DNA from: Bacteroidales bacterium UBA2287 | GTDB lineage: Bacteria; Bacteroidota; Bacteroidia; Bacteroidales; Tenuifilaceae | Reading direction: 5' to 3' | Length of the DNA stretch: 63,609 nucleotides | Assembly (NCBI GenBank): GCA_002345675.1 | Contig: DDWL01000014.1 | Location: 1 to 63,609, forward strand | Shown here: in pieces, positions 1 to 7,499 of the stretch | How the letters are laid out: every line of letters begins with the position of its first letter | Position numbering within the stretch: position 1 is the stretch's first letter | The notes under the pieces: generated by a model | Told to the model about the DNA's origin: nothing | The model's input: only the letters and a program-made list of their open reading frames with translations | The model's database searches: none | Position numbers and translations under genes: made by a program

Positions 1-39
1 TAGTGATAATCTGTGATATCTGTGTTATCTGTGTTCCAT
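1..39. repeat. right arm of family A intergenic repeat (cut by window edge)
   Basis: The segment consists of three ATCTGTG-type words and ends in ATCTGTGTTCCA, the same right end seen at 26656, 28072 and 30727. It stops 16 nt before the ATG at 55. The left arm would lie outside the window. Confidence 0.6.
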
Positions 40-54
40 ATAAAATCGAATATT

Positions 55-2427
55 ATGAAACGTATCCTAATCATTTCGTTTGTTGCCCTGCTAACTTCTT
101 GCGGAGCAAGGGAAATTATTCCCAACTATGCCAAAGATTCTGATATTTCGGGTTTGGCAAGTATTATTCAACTGGCTGGTAACGAAACAGAGGTGCTGCT
201 TGAAGATTACTTTATGGATGTTTCAATTATTGATTCGGTTGTTGCCCCTCCGTATTTCAACACAAATCTATCCGACGATGGCAAAATCCTTATGCTAACT
301 GCTAACGGAGAGAGCATTCAGCGCCTTTCGGAACTAAAGGTTTGGGTCGATGGGGTTTGCTACTCGCTGCTTATGCGTAAAAACAGAAGGCTGCCATACG
401 AAGTGGCGTATACTTTCGAAGGGAAGCAGCCAAAAAGCGTTCAACTTAAAGGGCAAATAAACGACTGGAATCCGTCGAAAACTAACCTTGAACTTGTTGA
501 TGGCGTTTGGAAAGTTAAACTTCTTTTAAATCCCGGTAAATACCACTATCAGGTTGTTGTCGATGGTGTTGGCATGCTCGACCCAAACAATAGCGACATT
601 GAAGATAACAATATGGGTGGCAAAAACTCGGTTATGAGAGTGGGAGAGGTTAAGCCCGAATTACTTCCGCAGCTTAATACCATTAGTAGCAAAGGAAAAA
701 CGATTCAAATTGACATTAAAAACAGTATTGAAAACCTTTTTGTTTTTTGGGAAAACTATCGTTTAGGCGACGAATTTGTGAAAATTGAAAATGGGACAGC
801 AACCATTACAATTCCAGTAAATGCCAACGGGCTAAAGCGTTCGCACATTCGAGTTTGGTCTTTTAACGCCGAGGGCGAAAGTAACGACTTGCTAATTCCT
901 CTTGAGGGAAGAGAAGCAGTAACGTCGACTTCGCAGCTTAACCGTTCCGACTTACATTCGCAGGTAATGTACTCGTTAATGGTGGACCGATTTAAGAATG
1001 CCACAACCGAAAACGACCACCCAGTCGACGATCCAGAAATTAACCCACGGGTTAACTACTACGGTGGCGACATTTTAGGAATTACCGAAAAAATAAAGGA
1101 CGGATTTTTCGAAAACCTTAGTGTAAACACCATTTGGGTTTCGCCAATAACTCAAAATCCGCTTGGAGCATACGGAATGTACCCAAATCCTAAAACAAAA
1201 TTCTCGGGGTACCATGGTTACTGGCCCATTTCGTCGTCAAAGGTCGATTTTCGTTTTGGTACATCCGATGAGTTAACCGAAATGCTCGATGAAGCCCATA
1301 AGCGAGGAATTAATGTAATTCTCGACTACGTCTCGAACCACGTTCATCAGGAGCATCCGCTATACAAAAACCATCCCGACTGGGCAACACCACTTTACCT
1401 GCCCGATGGCACAATGAATACCGAGAAATGGGATGAATACAGGCTAACCACTTGGTTCGATACTTTTATGCCTACGCTCGACCTTGAGCGTCCCGATGTA
1501 TACGAACCTATGACCGACTCTGCTTTATATTGGGTTACCGAGTACGAGTTTGATGGCTTCCGTCACGATGCAACAAAGCATATTCCCGAGGTTTTTTGGC
1601 GAACGCTTACTCGCAAAATTAAGGAGAATGTCCCCGAGCGAACAATTTACCAAATTGGCGAAACCTATGGAAGTCACGACCTTATTTCGGGGTACATTGG
1701 CAGCGGAATGCTGCATTCGCAGTTCGATTTTAACATTTACGATGCAGCCGTTTCGGCATTTGCGCGCCCAAATGTTTCGTTTGTAAACTTGAACAGCAAG
1801 CTAACCGAGGGCTTTACATACTATGGATGGCATAACCTAATGGGCGTTATTACTGGCAATCACGATAAAGCTAGGTTTATTTCTTACGCCGGAGGCGCAT
1901 TGTCGTTCGACGAGGATGCAAAAAAGGCTGGTTGGACTCGCGAAATTGGCGTTGGGAATCCTGTTGGATACAAACGTCTTCAAATGCTAAACGCATTTAA
2001 TTTAACCATTCCTGGCGTGCCAACAATATATCAGGGCGACGAGTTTGGCTCGCCCGGCGGCAATGACCCCGATAATCGTAAAATGATGCAGTTCGAAGGG
2101 TACAATGCTTTAGAGCAAGAAACGCTTGACATTACAAAAAAACTTACCAACCTTCGAAGATCCAATATGGCTTTAATTTATGGCACTTTTGAACCATTAT
2201 TGGTAAACGATAAAGAGTACGCTTATGTTCGTACCTATATGGAAAACATTGTGTTAGTAGTGTTTAACAAGTCGAACGAGGCAACTGAAATTTCAGTAAA
2301 AATTCCCGAGCGTTTTGCTAACAAGGAGTTACTATCGAATTTTGGAAATGAGTTTGAATTAAATTCAGAAACCCTCACCATAAAAGTTACAGCAAATTCG
2401 TTTGAGGTTTTAACAGCGAAGAAATAG
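55..2427 (+). CDS. lipoprotein alpha-amylase family (GH13) glycoside hydrolase
   Basis: Predicted surface or periplasmic enzyme acting on alpha-1,4-glucans or maltodextrins. The ATG at 55 is preferred over the upstream in-frame start at 13 (which lies in a repeat) because it opens a clean lipoprotein signal ending LLTSC (Cys16). Residues about 120-200 resemble a CBM48/AMPK-type glycogen-binding domain (LKGQINDWNP, PGKYHYQVVVDG). The catalytic barrel follows from about residue 305 with all four GH13 regions: DYVSNH, GFRHDATKH (nucleophile D505), IGETYGSH (acid E536) and TGNHDKAR (D604). A short beta domain closes the 790-residue protein. Of the GH13 subfamilies, cyclomaltodextrinase/neopullulanase-like lipoproteins fit best. 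No SusC/SusD partner is seen in the window. Confidence 0.9.
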   Translation: MKRILIISFVALLTSCGAREIIPNYAKDSDISGLASIIQLAGNETEVLLEDYFMDVSIIDSVVAPPYFNTNLSDDGKILMLTANGESIQRLSELKVWVDGVCYSLLMRKNRRLPYEVAYTFEGKQPKSVQLKGQINDWNPSKTNLELVDGVWKVKLLLNPGKYHYQVVVDGVGMLDPNNSDIEDNNMGGKNSVMRVGEVKPELLPQLNTISSKGKTIQIDIKNSIENLFVFWENYRLGDEFVKIENGTATITIPVNANGLKRSHIRVWSFNAEGESNDLLIPLEGREAVTSTSQLNRSDLHSQVMYSLMVDRFKNATTENDHPVDDPEINPRVNYYGGDILGITEKIKDGFFENLSVNTIWVSPITQNPLGAYGMYPNPKTKFSGYHGYWPISSSKVDFRFGTSDELTEMLDEAHKRGINVILDYVSNHVHQEHPLYKNHPDWATPLYLPDGTMNTEKWDEYRLTTWFDTFMPTLDLERPDVYEPMTDSALYWVTEYEFDGFRHDATKHIPEVFWRTLTRKIKENVPERTIYQIGETYGSHDLISGYIGSGMLHSQFDFNIYDAAVSAFARPNVSFVNLNSKLTEGFTYYGWHNLMGVITGNHDKARFISYAGGALSFDEDAKKAGWTREIGVGNPVGYKRLQMLNAFNLTIPGVPTIYQGDEFGSPGGNDPDNRKMMQFEGYNALEQETLDITKKLTNLRRSNMALIYGTFEPLLVNDKEYAYVRTYMENIVLVVFNKSNEATEISVKIPERFANKELLSNFGNEFELNSETLTIKVTANSFEVLTAKK

Positions 2428-2438
2428 CAACTTGGGGC

Positions 2439-2580
2439 TGTCTCAAAAGAAAAATTAACCACAAAGACCGCAAAGAAAAACAAAGAATCACAAAGTTAAC
2501 ACTCATATATGCAATTCTTTGTGAACTTTGTGTAAAACCTTAGTGTACTTTGTGGTTAGACGTTTGTATCTAATGAGACA
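2439..2580. repeat. family C MITE-like inverted repeat, copy 1
   Basis: A 142-bp imperfect palindrome between convergent genes. The ends are TGTCTCA and TGAGACA; inner arms carry AACCACAAAG and CTTTGTGGTTA. Same architecture and nearly the same length (142 versus 143 bp) as the copy at 21454-21596. Confidence 0.65.
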
Positions 2581-2585
2581 CTCAG

Positions 2586-3131
2586 TTAGTACTGCCACAC
2601 CCCATTTTCAAATCGAAGCTTTTTTAAAAATTTCTCGTAGTTCGAAAGGTTAAGCGTAACATTGGGTGTGCCCGAGGGTAACTTTTTATCGCTATAAATA
2701 GTAGGTTTCTTACCAATTGCTTCCCGATGAATGGGAGACATTAAAACATGGATTCCGGGAATAAGGTATTTGCTCAGCGCACCCGACTCACAGATTATGG
2801 GTATATTCCTATCGAGATGCATAATCATAATATTTAAAACCCTTTCGAGGGTTTTATCGGTGCACTGAATGTAAAACGACTTTTTAGCGCCAGCGCTAAG
2901 CATTCGCGAACTGTCCTTATGCCCATTGGGATTGGTTTCTTCAAAAACCTCGAAGAATTTTGGAATTCCCAAAATAAGCTCCTGCTCCTGCGACGAATGA
3001 AAATGTGGCGACACTTTTATAGCGATAACGCCAAATTGAGCGAATTTCTCAATCACTTTAGTGGCAAGTAGGGTTTTTCCTGTATCTCGGCCTAAACCGC
3101 TTATGAGTAGTATGTTGTTTCGTACTAACAA
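2586..3131 (-). CDS. P-loop NTPase, MobB-like
   Basis: A 181-residue protein with a clear Walker A motif, GLGRDTGKT, at about residues 12-20, and a later ICESGALSKYLIPG segment that resembles the substrate/nucleotide region of MobB-type proteins. MobB proteins assist attachment of nucleotide to molybdopterin. The only start in frame is TTG at 3131. It is the last gene of a minus-strand run with a molybdopterin oxidoreductase (7500-9731), which supports a role in cofactor maturation, but the fold assignment rests on the P-loop and context. Another SIMIBI-class GTPase/ATPase function is possible. Confidence 0.55.
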   Translation of the reverse strand: MLVRNNILLISGLGRDTGKTLLATKVIEKFAQFGVIAIKVSPHFHSSQEQELILGIPKFFEVFEETNPNGHKDSSRMLSAGAKKSFYIQCTDKTLERVLNIMIMHLDRNIPIICESGALSKYLIPGIHVLMSPIHREAIGKKPTIYSDKKLPSGTPNVTLNLSNYEKFLKKLRFENGVWQY

Positions 3132-3240
3132 TGGTTTATTTTTAAAGAAGGAGGTTTATATAAATTTTGATTCTCAAATATACATTCTATATAATAAGAA
3201 ACCAATTAGTTACAAGGTTTTTACTTTTTATAGAATTAGC

Positions 3241-4071
3241 CTATTCTACAATTCTTTTAGGAATTACAAATATGCTAACCTCGTAAAGTGCTAATAGTGG
3301 TACACTTACCAATGCAAGACTGAATAAATCGGAGCCTGGGGTTATAAATGCTGCAACTATCAGCAGTATTACAACTGCATACTTTCGCTGCTTTTTAAGG
3401 AACTCCTTGCTTATAAGTCCAAATTTCGAAAGATTATAAAGCAAAATTGGCATTTCGAAAACTAAACCAACTGCTAATGTGAGCGTTATAACTGAACCAA
3501 GGTACGAGTCGAGTGTAATTGTGTTAACAATTACTGAACTTATTGAGTAAGTTGCTAAAAAATGAATTGTAATTGGAACTATAATGAAGTAGCTGAACAG
3601 TATTCCAATAAAAAAAAGTAAAGAGCAAATGGGGATTGCACTGTAAAGGTTTTTTCGAAATTTAGCATTTACGAACGGCTTTGCAATTCTCCATATTTCA
3701 AACAGAATCAAAGGAAAAACGAGTACCATGCCAACATAAATCGAAACCCAAAAATGCTTCATAAACTGACCAGAAAGGTTAAGGTTAACTATGCTAAGGT
3801 TAAGGTTTGTCATGCAAAGTTCACTCTGACCAATACTTTCGCCAATTCGACAAAGAACTTTATAGGTAATAAAGTCGACTTTGCTTGGGGCAAGCAAAAT
3901 GGAATTAAAAACTATATCCTTTGCAATAAAGGCAATGGTCGAAAAAACAACAAGGGCAACTATAATGCGAAAAAGGGAACCCCTTATTTTCTCAAGGATT
4001 CCCAATATCGTCCATTCCTTTTTAGGTGGATTATTATTTGCCTTTTTTTTTGAACTAATTACTTCGGGCAT
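3241..4071 (-). CDS. tatC: twin-arginine translocase subunit TatC, divergent
   Basis: A 276-residue membrane protein with about six hydrophobic segments and TatC landmarks: ILFEIWRIAKPF after the second segment, SLLFFIGILFSYFIIVP, and GLVFEMPILLY. TatC binds twin-arginine signal peptides and forms the export receptor. The N-terminal cytosolic motif that is normally HLxELR reads ILEKIR here, so both the His and the Glu before LR are replaced. The N-terminus also has a Lys/Asn-rich extension. No tatA/tatB gene is adjacent. It lies 21 bp after the rhodanese gene in the Psr locus, whose catalytic subunit has a Tat signal, suggesting a dedicated TatC paralogue. Confidence 0.88.
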   Translation of the reverse strand: MPEVISSKKKANNNPPKKEWTILGILEKIRGSLFRIIVALVVFSTIAFIAKDIVFNSILLAPSKVDFITYKVLCRIGESIGQSELCMTNLNLSIVNLNLSGQFMKHFWVSIYVGMVLVFPLILFEIWRIAKPFVNAKFRKNLYSAIPICSLLFFIGILFSYFIIVPITIHFLATYSISSVIVNTITLDSYLGSVITLTLAVGLVFEMPILLYNLSKFGLISKEFLKKQRKYAVVILLIVAAFITPGSDLFSLALVSVPLLALYEVSIFVIPKRIVE

Positions 4072-4092
4072 TTCAAATTAAATAAAATCATA

Positions 4093-4731
4093 TTAGGAGC
4101 AACCACCTGCAACAGGCTTCTTCTTTTTCTTTTCAATTTTAGGAATAGCAGGTGTTAAGGGGCTCGTATTAGTTTTTGTTTCTGTTGATATTCCTTCGGA
4201 CGAACCAGTTCCAAGAGCACTGCCAGCTGCAAGTCGAAAATTGTATCGGGCAAGTTCCTCGTTAGCACTCGAATTGCTTGGCTTTTGAGGGTTGGCAATG
4301 CTCTCGACCCAGTAGTTTAAGCCCCCCATAAGCACGTAGTTGTTCTTAAAACCAATTTGGCGGGTAAGCATCCAAGCCTCGTTGGCTTGAAGGGTTCCGT
4401 TTGAGTAAAATACATTAGTTTTAGTATCCTGATTTAAAATGTCTTCGAAATCTTTAAGCAGAATGCTTTCGAGTGGAATGTTTATTGCCCCTGGCAAACT
4501 AAAACTGTTGAACTCATCGGGATTTCGAACATCGATTAGCTGAATTGATGGGTCGTTTTGCACAAGCATGTCGGCAACCTCCTCAGGGTTTATAAACTGC
4601 TGTCCATTTTTAATTTCAACCAAAAGCTGCGATGCATCTACTTTATATGGACGAGTTGTATTTTGAGGAACCGCTGCAATAATAAGCCCTAGGCCAATAA
4701 TTGCTGTCGAAAGTATTACTCGTGGATTCAT
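4093..4731 (-). CDS. exported rhodanese-like protein lacking the catalytic Cys
   Basis: A 212-residue protein with an N-terminal membrane anchor or signal (residues about 4-22) and a rhodanese domain (about 45-150: IQLIDVRNPDEF, LPGAINIP). Rhodaneses move sulfane sulfur through a Cys in the active-site loop. Here the loop reads VFYSNGTLQ, with Ser110 where Cys is expected, so sulfurtransfer by the usual mechanism is unlikely. The C-terminal tail is rich in Lys and ends GGCS, putting a lone Cys two residues from the end, which could act as a sulfur or metal carrier. Located between the YeeE/YedE genes and tatC, so probably part of sulfur handling at the outer face of the membrane. Confidence 0.8.
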   Translation of the reverse strand: MNPRVILSTAIIGLGLIIAAVPQNTTRPYKVDASQLLVEIKNGQQFINPEEVADMLVQNDPSIQLIDVRNPDEFNSFSLPGAINIPLESILLKDFEDILNQDTKTNVFYSNGTLQANEAWMLTRQIGFKNNYVLMGGLNYWVESIANPQKPSNSSANEELARYNFRLAAGSALGTGSSEGISTETKTNTSPLTPAIPKIEKKKKKPVAGGCS

Positions 4732-4763
4732 TGTTGTATTTATTTAATTTTTATGATGTGTTA

Positions 4764-4833
4764 AGTTCGAAGTCGGAAGTCGGAAGTCGGAAGATTGCCA
4801 GCCTATAACTGAGAACTGAGAACTGCCAACTCC
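4764..4833. repeat. family D low-complexity repeat, copy 1
   Basis: Tandem AGTCGGA units followed by ACTGAGAACTGAGAACTGCC. It abuts the stop codon of the minus-strand gene at 4834. Related tracts occur at 43893, 56534 and 59135. Confidence 0.6.
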
Positions 4834-5424
4834 CTAATACTCTTCCCTTGGAAATTTCTTCTCGGCCCACTCGGCAACCCAAAACATTCCAACTGCTACA
4901 ACGATTAGCATTAGTGCAAATAAGCCGTACGACAAGCCTAACGATTCGGAAACTCTTGGAGTCCCCATATATTCCGCTTTAAATAATCCTTCCCACAAAG
5001 GGTAACCCTCTTGAAAAATTAGTACGCCAATAAATAGTCCTACTACAAAAAGCATAGCATCGATTTTGCCTATTGCTGCACCGCAAAAACTTGTACCGGG
5101 GCAAAACCCACCAAGAATAAAACCAAGTCCCATAATCACCCCACCTACAATTGCAGAGTATAGGTATGTTTCGTTTACGTAAACCAAATCGAGGTCAATC
5201 CAGCCAAAAAGGCTAAAGAAAAGAAGGCCAAGCATTGCCGTAATGGCTCCAGTAAAGAAAACCTTTAAAACTACCATATCGTAGCCATAGAAAACGCCAG
5301 CAAGTTTACGACTCGACGAGAAGCCAGCCTGCTCGAGAATAAATCCAAATCCTATTCCCACTATAAAGGCAAGAAATAGATTGGTATTTTCCGTTATTAT
5401 TTCGTTAGGTGCTAATGGTCCCAT
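4834..5424 (-). CDS. YeeE/YedE family sulfur transporter, C-terminal-type half
   Basis: A 196-residue membrane protein with about five hydrophobic helices. The motif LGGFCPGTSFCGAAIGK carries Cys108 and Cys114, typical of YeeE/YedE (TsuA) proteins, which move thiosulfate or related sulfur species across the inner membrane by relay through conserved cysteines. Single-chain TsuA is about 350 residues; here two half-size proteins are encoded side by side, 18 bp apart, and presumably pair. Linkage to Psr subunits suggests supply of sulfur substrate or removal of product. Confidence 0.85.
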   Translation of the reverse strand: MGPLAPNEIITENTNLFLAFIVGIGFGFILEQAGFSSSRKLAGVFYGYDMVVLKVFFTGAITAMLGLLFFSLFGWIDLDLVYVNETYLYSAIVGGVIMGLGFILGGFCPGTSFCGAAIGKIDAMLFVVGLFIGVLIFQEGYPLWEGLFKAEYMGTPRVSESLGLSYGLFALMLIVVAVGMFWVAEWAEKKFPREEY

Positions 5425-5442
5425 TTTTAATAGTTTAAAGGG

Positions 5443-5979
5443 TTAAATCCAATTTTTTCTGAAAAAGTAGGCAAACATAAAGCCCGAGCCAAAAATGGCC
5501 ATCATCGAAATAAAGCCGCCCAGCGAAAGTACTGCCATACCACTAAGTGCCGAGCCGCTTGTACAGCCTCTTCCCAACTGCGATCCAAAGCCAAATAGAA
5601 TGCCGCCTAAAGTGGCAAAAATTAGCCTACGTTTCGACGATATTTTAGGACTATGCTCAACTTTAAAAGTTAGCCTTCGAGAAATAACCCCCGAAAGGAA
5701 TCCTCCAACCAGAACTCCAAGCATTTGAAAAACTAACCAAGAATTAAGAGGATTTCCGGGATGCTTTTCAAGTTCTTCCTTATAAAAAGGTGCGCTGTTG
5801 GCATGCGATGGGGCAATGGTTTTAACCGTTGCAACTATGGTGCTCTTTATTGCTCCACTAGCACCTAACCCTCTACCCGAAAAGTAGTTGGCTGCAAGTA
5901 AAACGAGACCTAAAATAACTCCGGCAATATATGGATTCAAGTACCGGGTTTTTCGCAATTGTAATGTTTCTTCGGCCAT
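5443..5979 (-). CDS. YeeE/YedE family sulfur transporter, N-terminal-type half
   Basis: A 178-residue membrane protein with about four hydrophobic segments. The LGRGCTSGSALSG motif carries Cys139, equivalent to the gate cysteine in YeeE/YedE transporters. Together with the downstream gene it reconstitutes a full YeeE-type transporter. It lies 28 bp after the NrfD-like subunit. Substrate (thiosulfate, sulfide, polysulfide or sulfite) cannot be read from sequence. Confidence 0.85.
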   Translation of the reverse strand: MAEETLQLRKTRYLNPYIAGVILGLVLLAANYFSGRGLGASGAIKSTIVATVKTIAPSHANSAPFYKEELEKHPGNPLNSWLVFQMLGVLVGGFLSGVISRRLTFKVEHSPKISSKRRLIFATLGGILFGFGSQLGRGCTSGSALSGMAVLSLGGFISMMAIFGSGFMFAYFFRKNWI

Positions 5980-6007
5980 AATATAGTTTTATTATAGAAT
6001 GTTGAAC

Positions 6008-6949
6008 TTAGTAAAGGTAACGGCTTGCCTGTCCGGCAAAAGCAATTATAAATCGAAATGTTATACTTCCAAAAAGAACCAGAATCATTGGGAGCACAGT
6101 TGGAATAGGGTAGCCTCTCAGTTCTAAAAAATCGAGAATTGCAGGAACCACCATTCCTAAAAAGACTACAAATATCCAAAAGGGAGCAGTGTATTCGCCA
6201 CCAAGGAAAAGCGATGCTGCCTCGATTTGAACCTGCGAACTTGCCAAAAAACCCATAAAAAGATGGATTATTAGAAAAAGTTCTATGCCAATTATAAGTA
6301 AGTCAATTTTTGCAAAGGTTGTTTTCTCCAAATGTGTTTTTCCCATAAAGGCAATAACAGCGGCTCCAGCCGAAAGTCCCGAAGCAAGGAATAGTGGCCC
6401 AAGTATCGACGTATTCCAAAGTGGGCGGGCATTAAACGCCGAAAAAAGAATTCCTGTGTAAATCCCAAGAATTGTCGATGAAATTATCATTACCCAAGCA
6501 ATGGTCATTTTATGCTTAACAAAAAAGGCATCGAGGTTTTTAAGCCACTCGTAAGGCCATTGCCACTTTGGAAAAATATAGCGAATATTAATAGCGCACC
6601 AAATTATCGAAAGGGGAGTAACAACCATTAAAGTCCATGCACCCCACGACATTGGCGACTCAAGCCTTAGCGTTGTGTAAAGGCGCCAAAAGTATGGTTT
6701 ATGGTTTAGGTCGATGAAAAGTGCACCCAATCCCAAAACTAAAAGGAAAGGAACAATAAAAGGGGCATAGCGTGTAGCTGCGGTATACTGCTCTTCCTTG
6801 CCTCTAATGGTCATAAGTGCTGCAAAGAAAAGGATTCCGGCTGCAAGTCCTCCCACAAAAAGGTAAAATGGAATTGGCCAGTGCCAAATTTGCAAATAGG
6901 GGTCGATTAGGTGGTTCATTCGCCCGCTGACAATAATTTCTTCTCTCAT
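6008..6949 (-). CDS. psrC: PsrC/NrfD-type membrane anchor subunit
   Basis: A 313-residue polytopic membrane protein with about eight hydrophobic helices and NrfD/PsrC features near the start (WPIPFYLFVGGLAAG). In polysulfide reductase-type enzymes this subunit exchanges electrons between the menaquinone pool and the iron-sulfur subunit. It follows the FeS subunit after 13 bp. A second in-frame ATG at residue 11 is possible. Confidence 0.88.
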   Translation of the reverse strand: MREEIIVSGRMNHLIDPYLQIWHWPIPFYLFVGGLAAGILFFAALMTIRGKEEQYTAATRYAPFIVPFLLVLGLGALFIDLNHKPYFWRLYTTLRLESPMSWGAWTLMVVTPLSIIWCAINIRYIFPKWQWPYEWLKNLDAFFVKHKMTIAWVMIISSTILGIYTGILFSAFNARPLWNTSILGPLFLASGLSAGAAVIAFMGKTHLEKTTFAKIDLLIIGIELFLIIHLFMGFLASSQVQIEAASLFLGGEYTAPFWIFVVFLGMVVPAILDFLELRGYPIPTVLPMILVLFGSITFRFIIAFAGQASRYLY

Positions 6950-6962
6950 TTTGCCAATTGGG

Positions 6963-7496
6963 TTAAATTAAAAAGTAAAGTTCGGGGCTTGTACCAGCTT
7001 CGGGAATCAACGTTTTCCACTTTCGCTTTTTAATAATTCGTGAAACTTCGCTGTTCGGATCGTCCAAGTCGCCAAAGTACATACATTTTGTTGGGCATAC
7101 GCTTACACAGGCTGGCTTTAAACCCTCTAACAACCTATGGTTGCAGTAGGTACACTTGTCAACGTGTCCATCGGGGTGTGGGAAACGAGCATCGTAGGGA
7201 CACGACGCAATGCAAGCGCCACAGCCAATACACTTATTTGCTGTTACCAGCACAATTCCGCCTTCGGCGTAGTGACTTGCGCCAGTTGGACAGCAACGCA
7301 CGCAGGGTGCATTGCTACAGTGGTTACAGCGCTCCGAGCGAATTTCGAGTTCGAGTTGGGGGTATGTGCCATCGGTAACCTCCACAACCCAGTCGCGGCA
7401 GTACCCAATGGGAACATTATTTTCGGTCTGACAGGCAACTACGCAGTCGCTACAGCCTACACATTTTTTAGTATCAATGGCCATTGCATATCTCAT
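6963..7496 (-). CDS. psrB: four-cluster ferredoxin-type electron transfer subunit (PsrB-like)
   Basis: A 177-residue protein with four cysteine groups that predict four [4Fe-4S] clusters: CVGCSDCVVAC, CNHCSNAPCVRCCP, CIGCGACIASCP and a CTYC...CVSVCP pair. This is the DMSO reductase-family beta subunit pattern, carrying electrons between PsrC and the molybdopterin subunit. It has no signal peptide, so it would be exported with the Tat-targeted catalytic subunit. It starts 3 bp after the psrA stop. Confidence 0.92.
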   Translation of the reverse strand: MRYAMAIDTKKCVGCSDCVVACQTENNVPIGYCRDWVVEVTDGTYPQLELEIRSERCNHCSNAPCVRCCPTGASHYAEGGIVLVTANKCIGCGACIASCPYDARFPHPDGHVDKCTYCNHRLLEGLKPACVSVCPTKCMYFGDLDDPNSEVSRIIKKRKWKTLIPEAGTSPELYFLI

Positions 7497-7499
7497 AGC

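Noticed and set aside
4764..4833. CRISPR-like tandem repeats
   Set aside because: The units are 7 bp, adjacent and without spacers, and no cas gene is present; classed as low-complexity family D.
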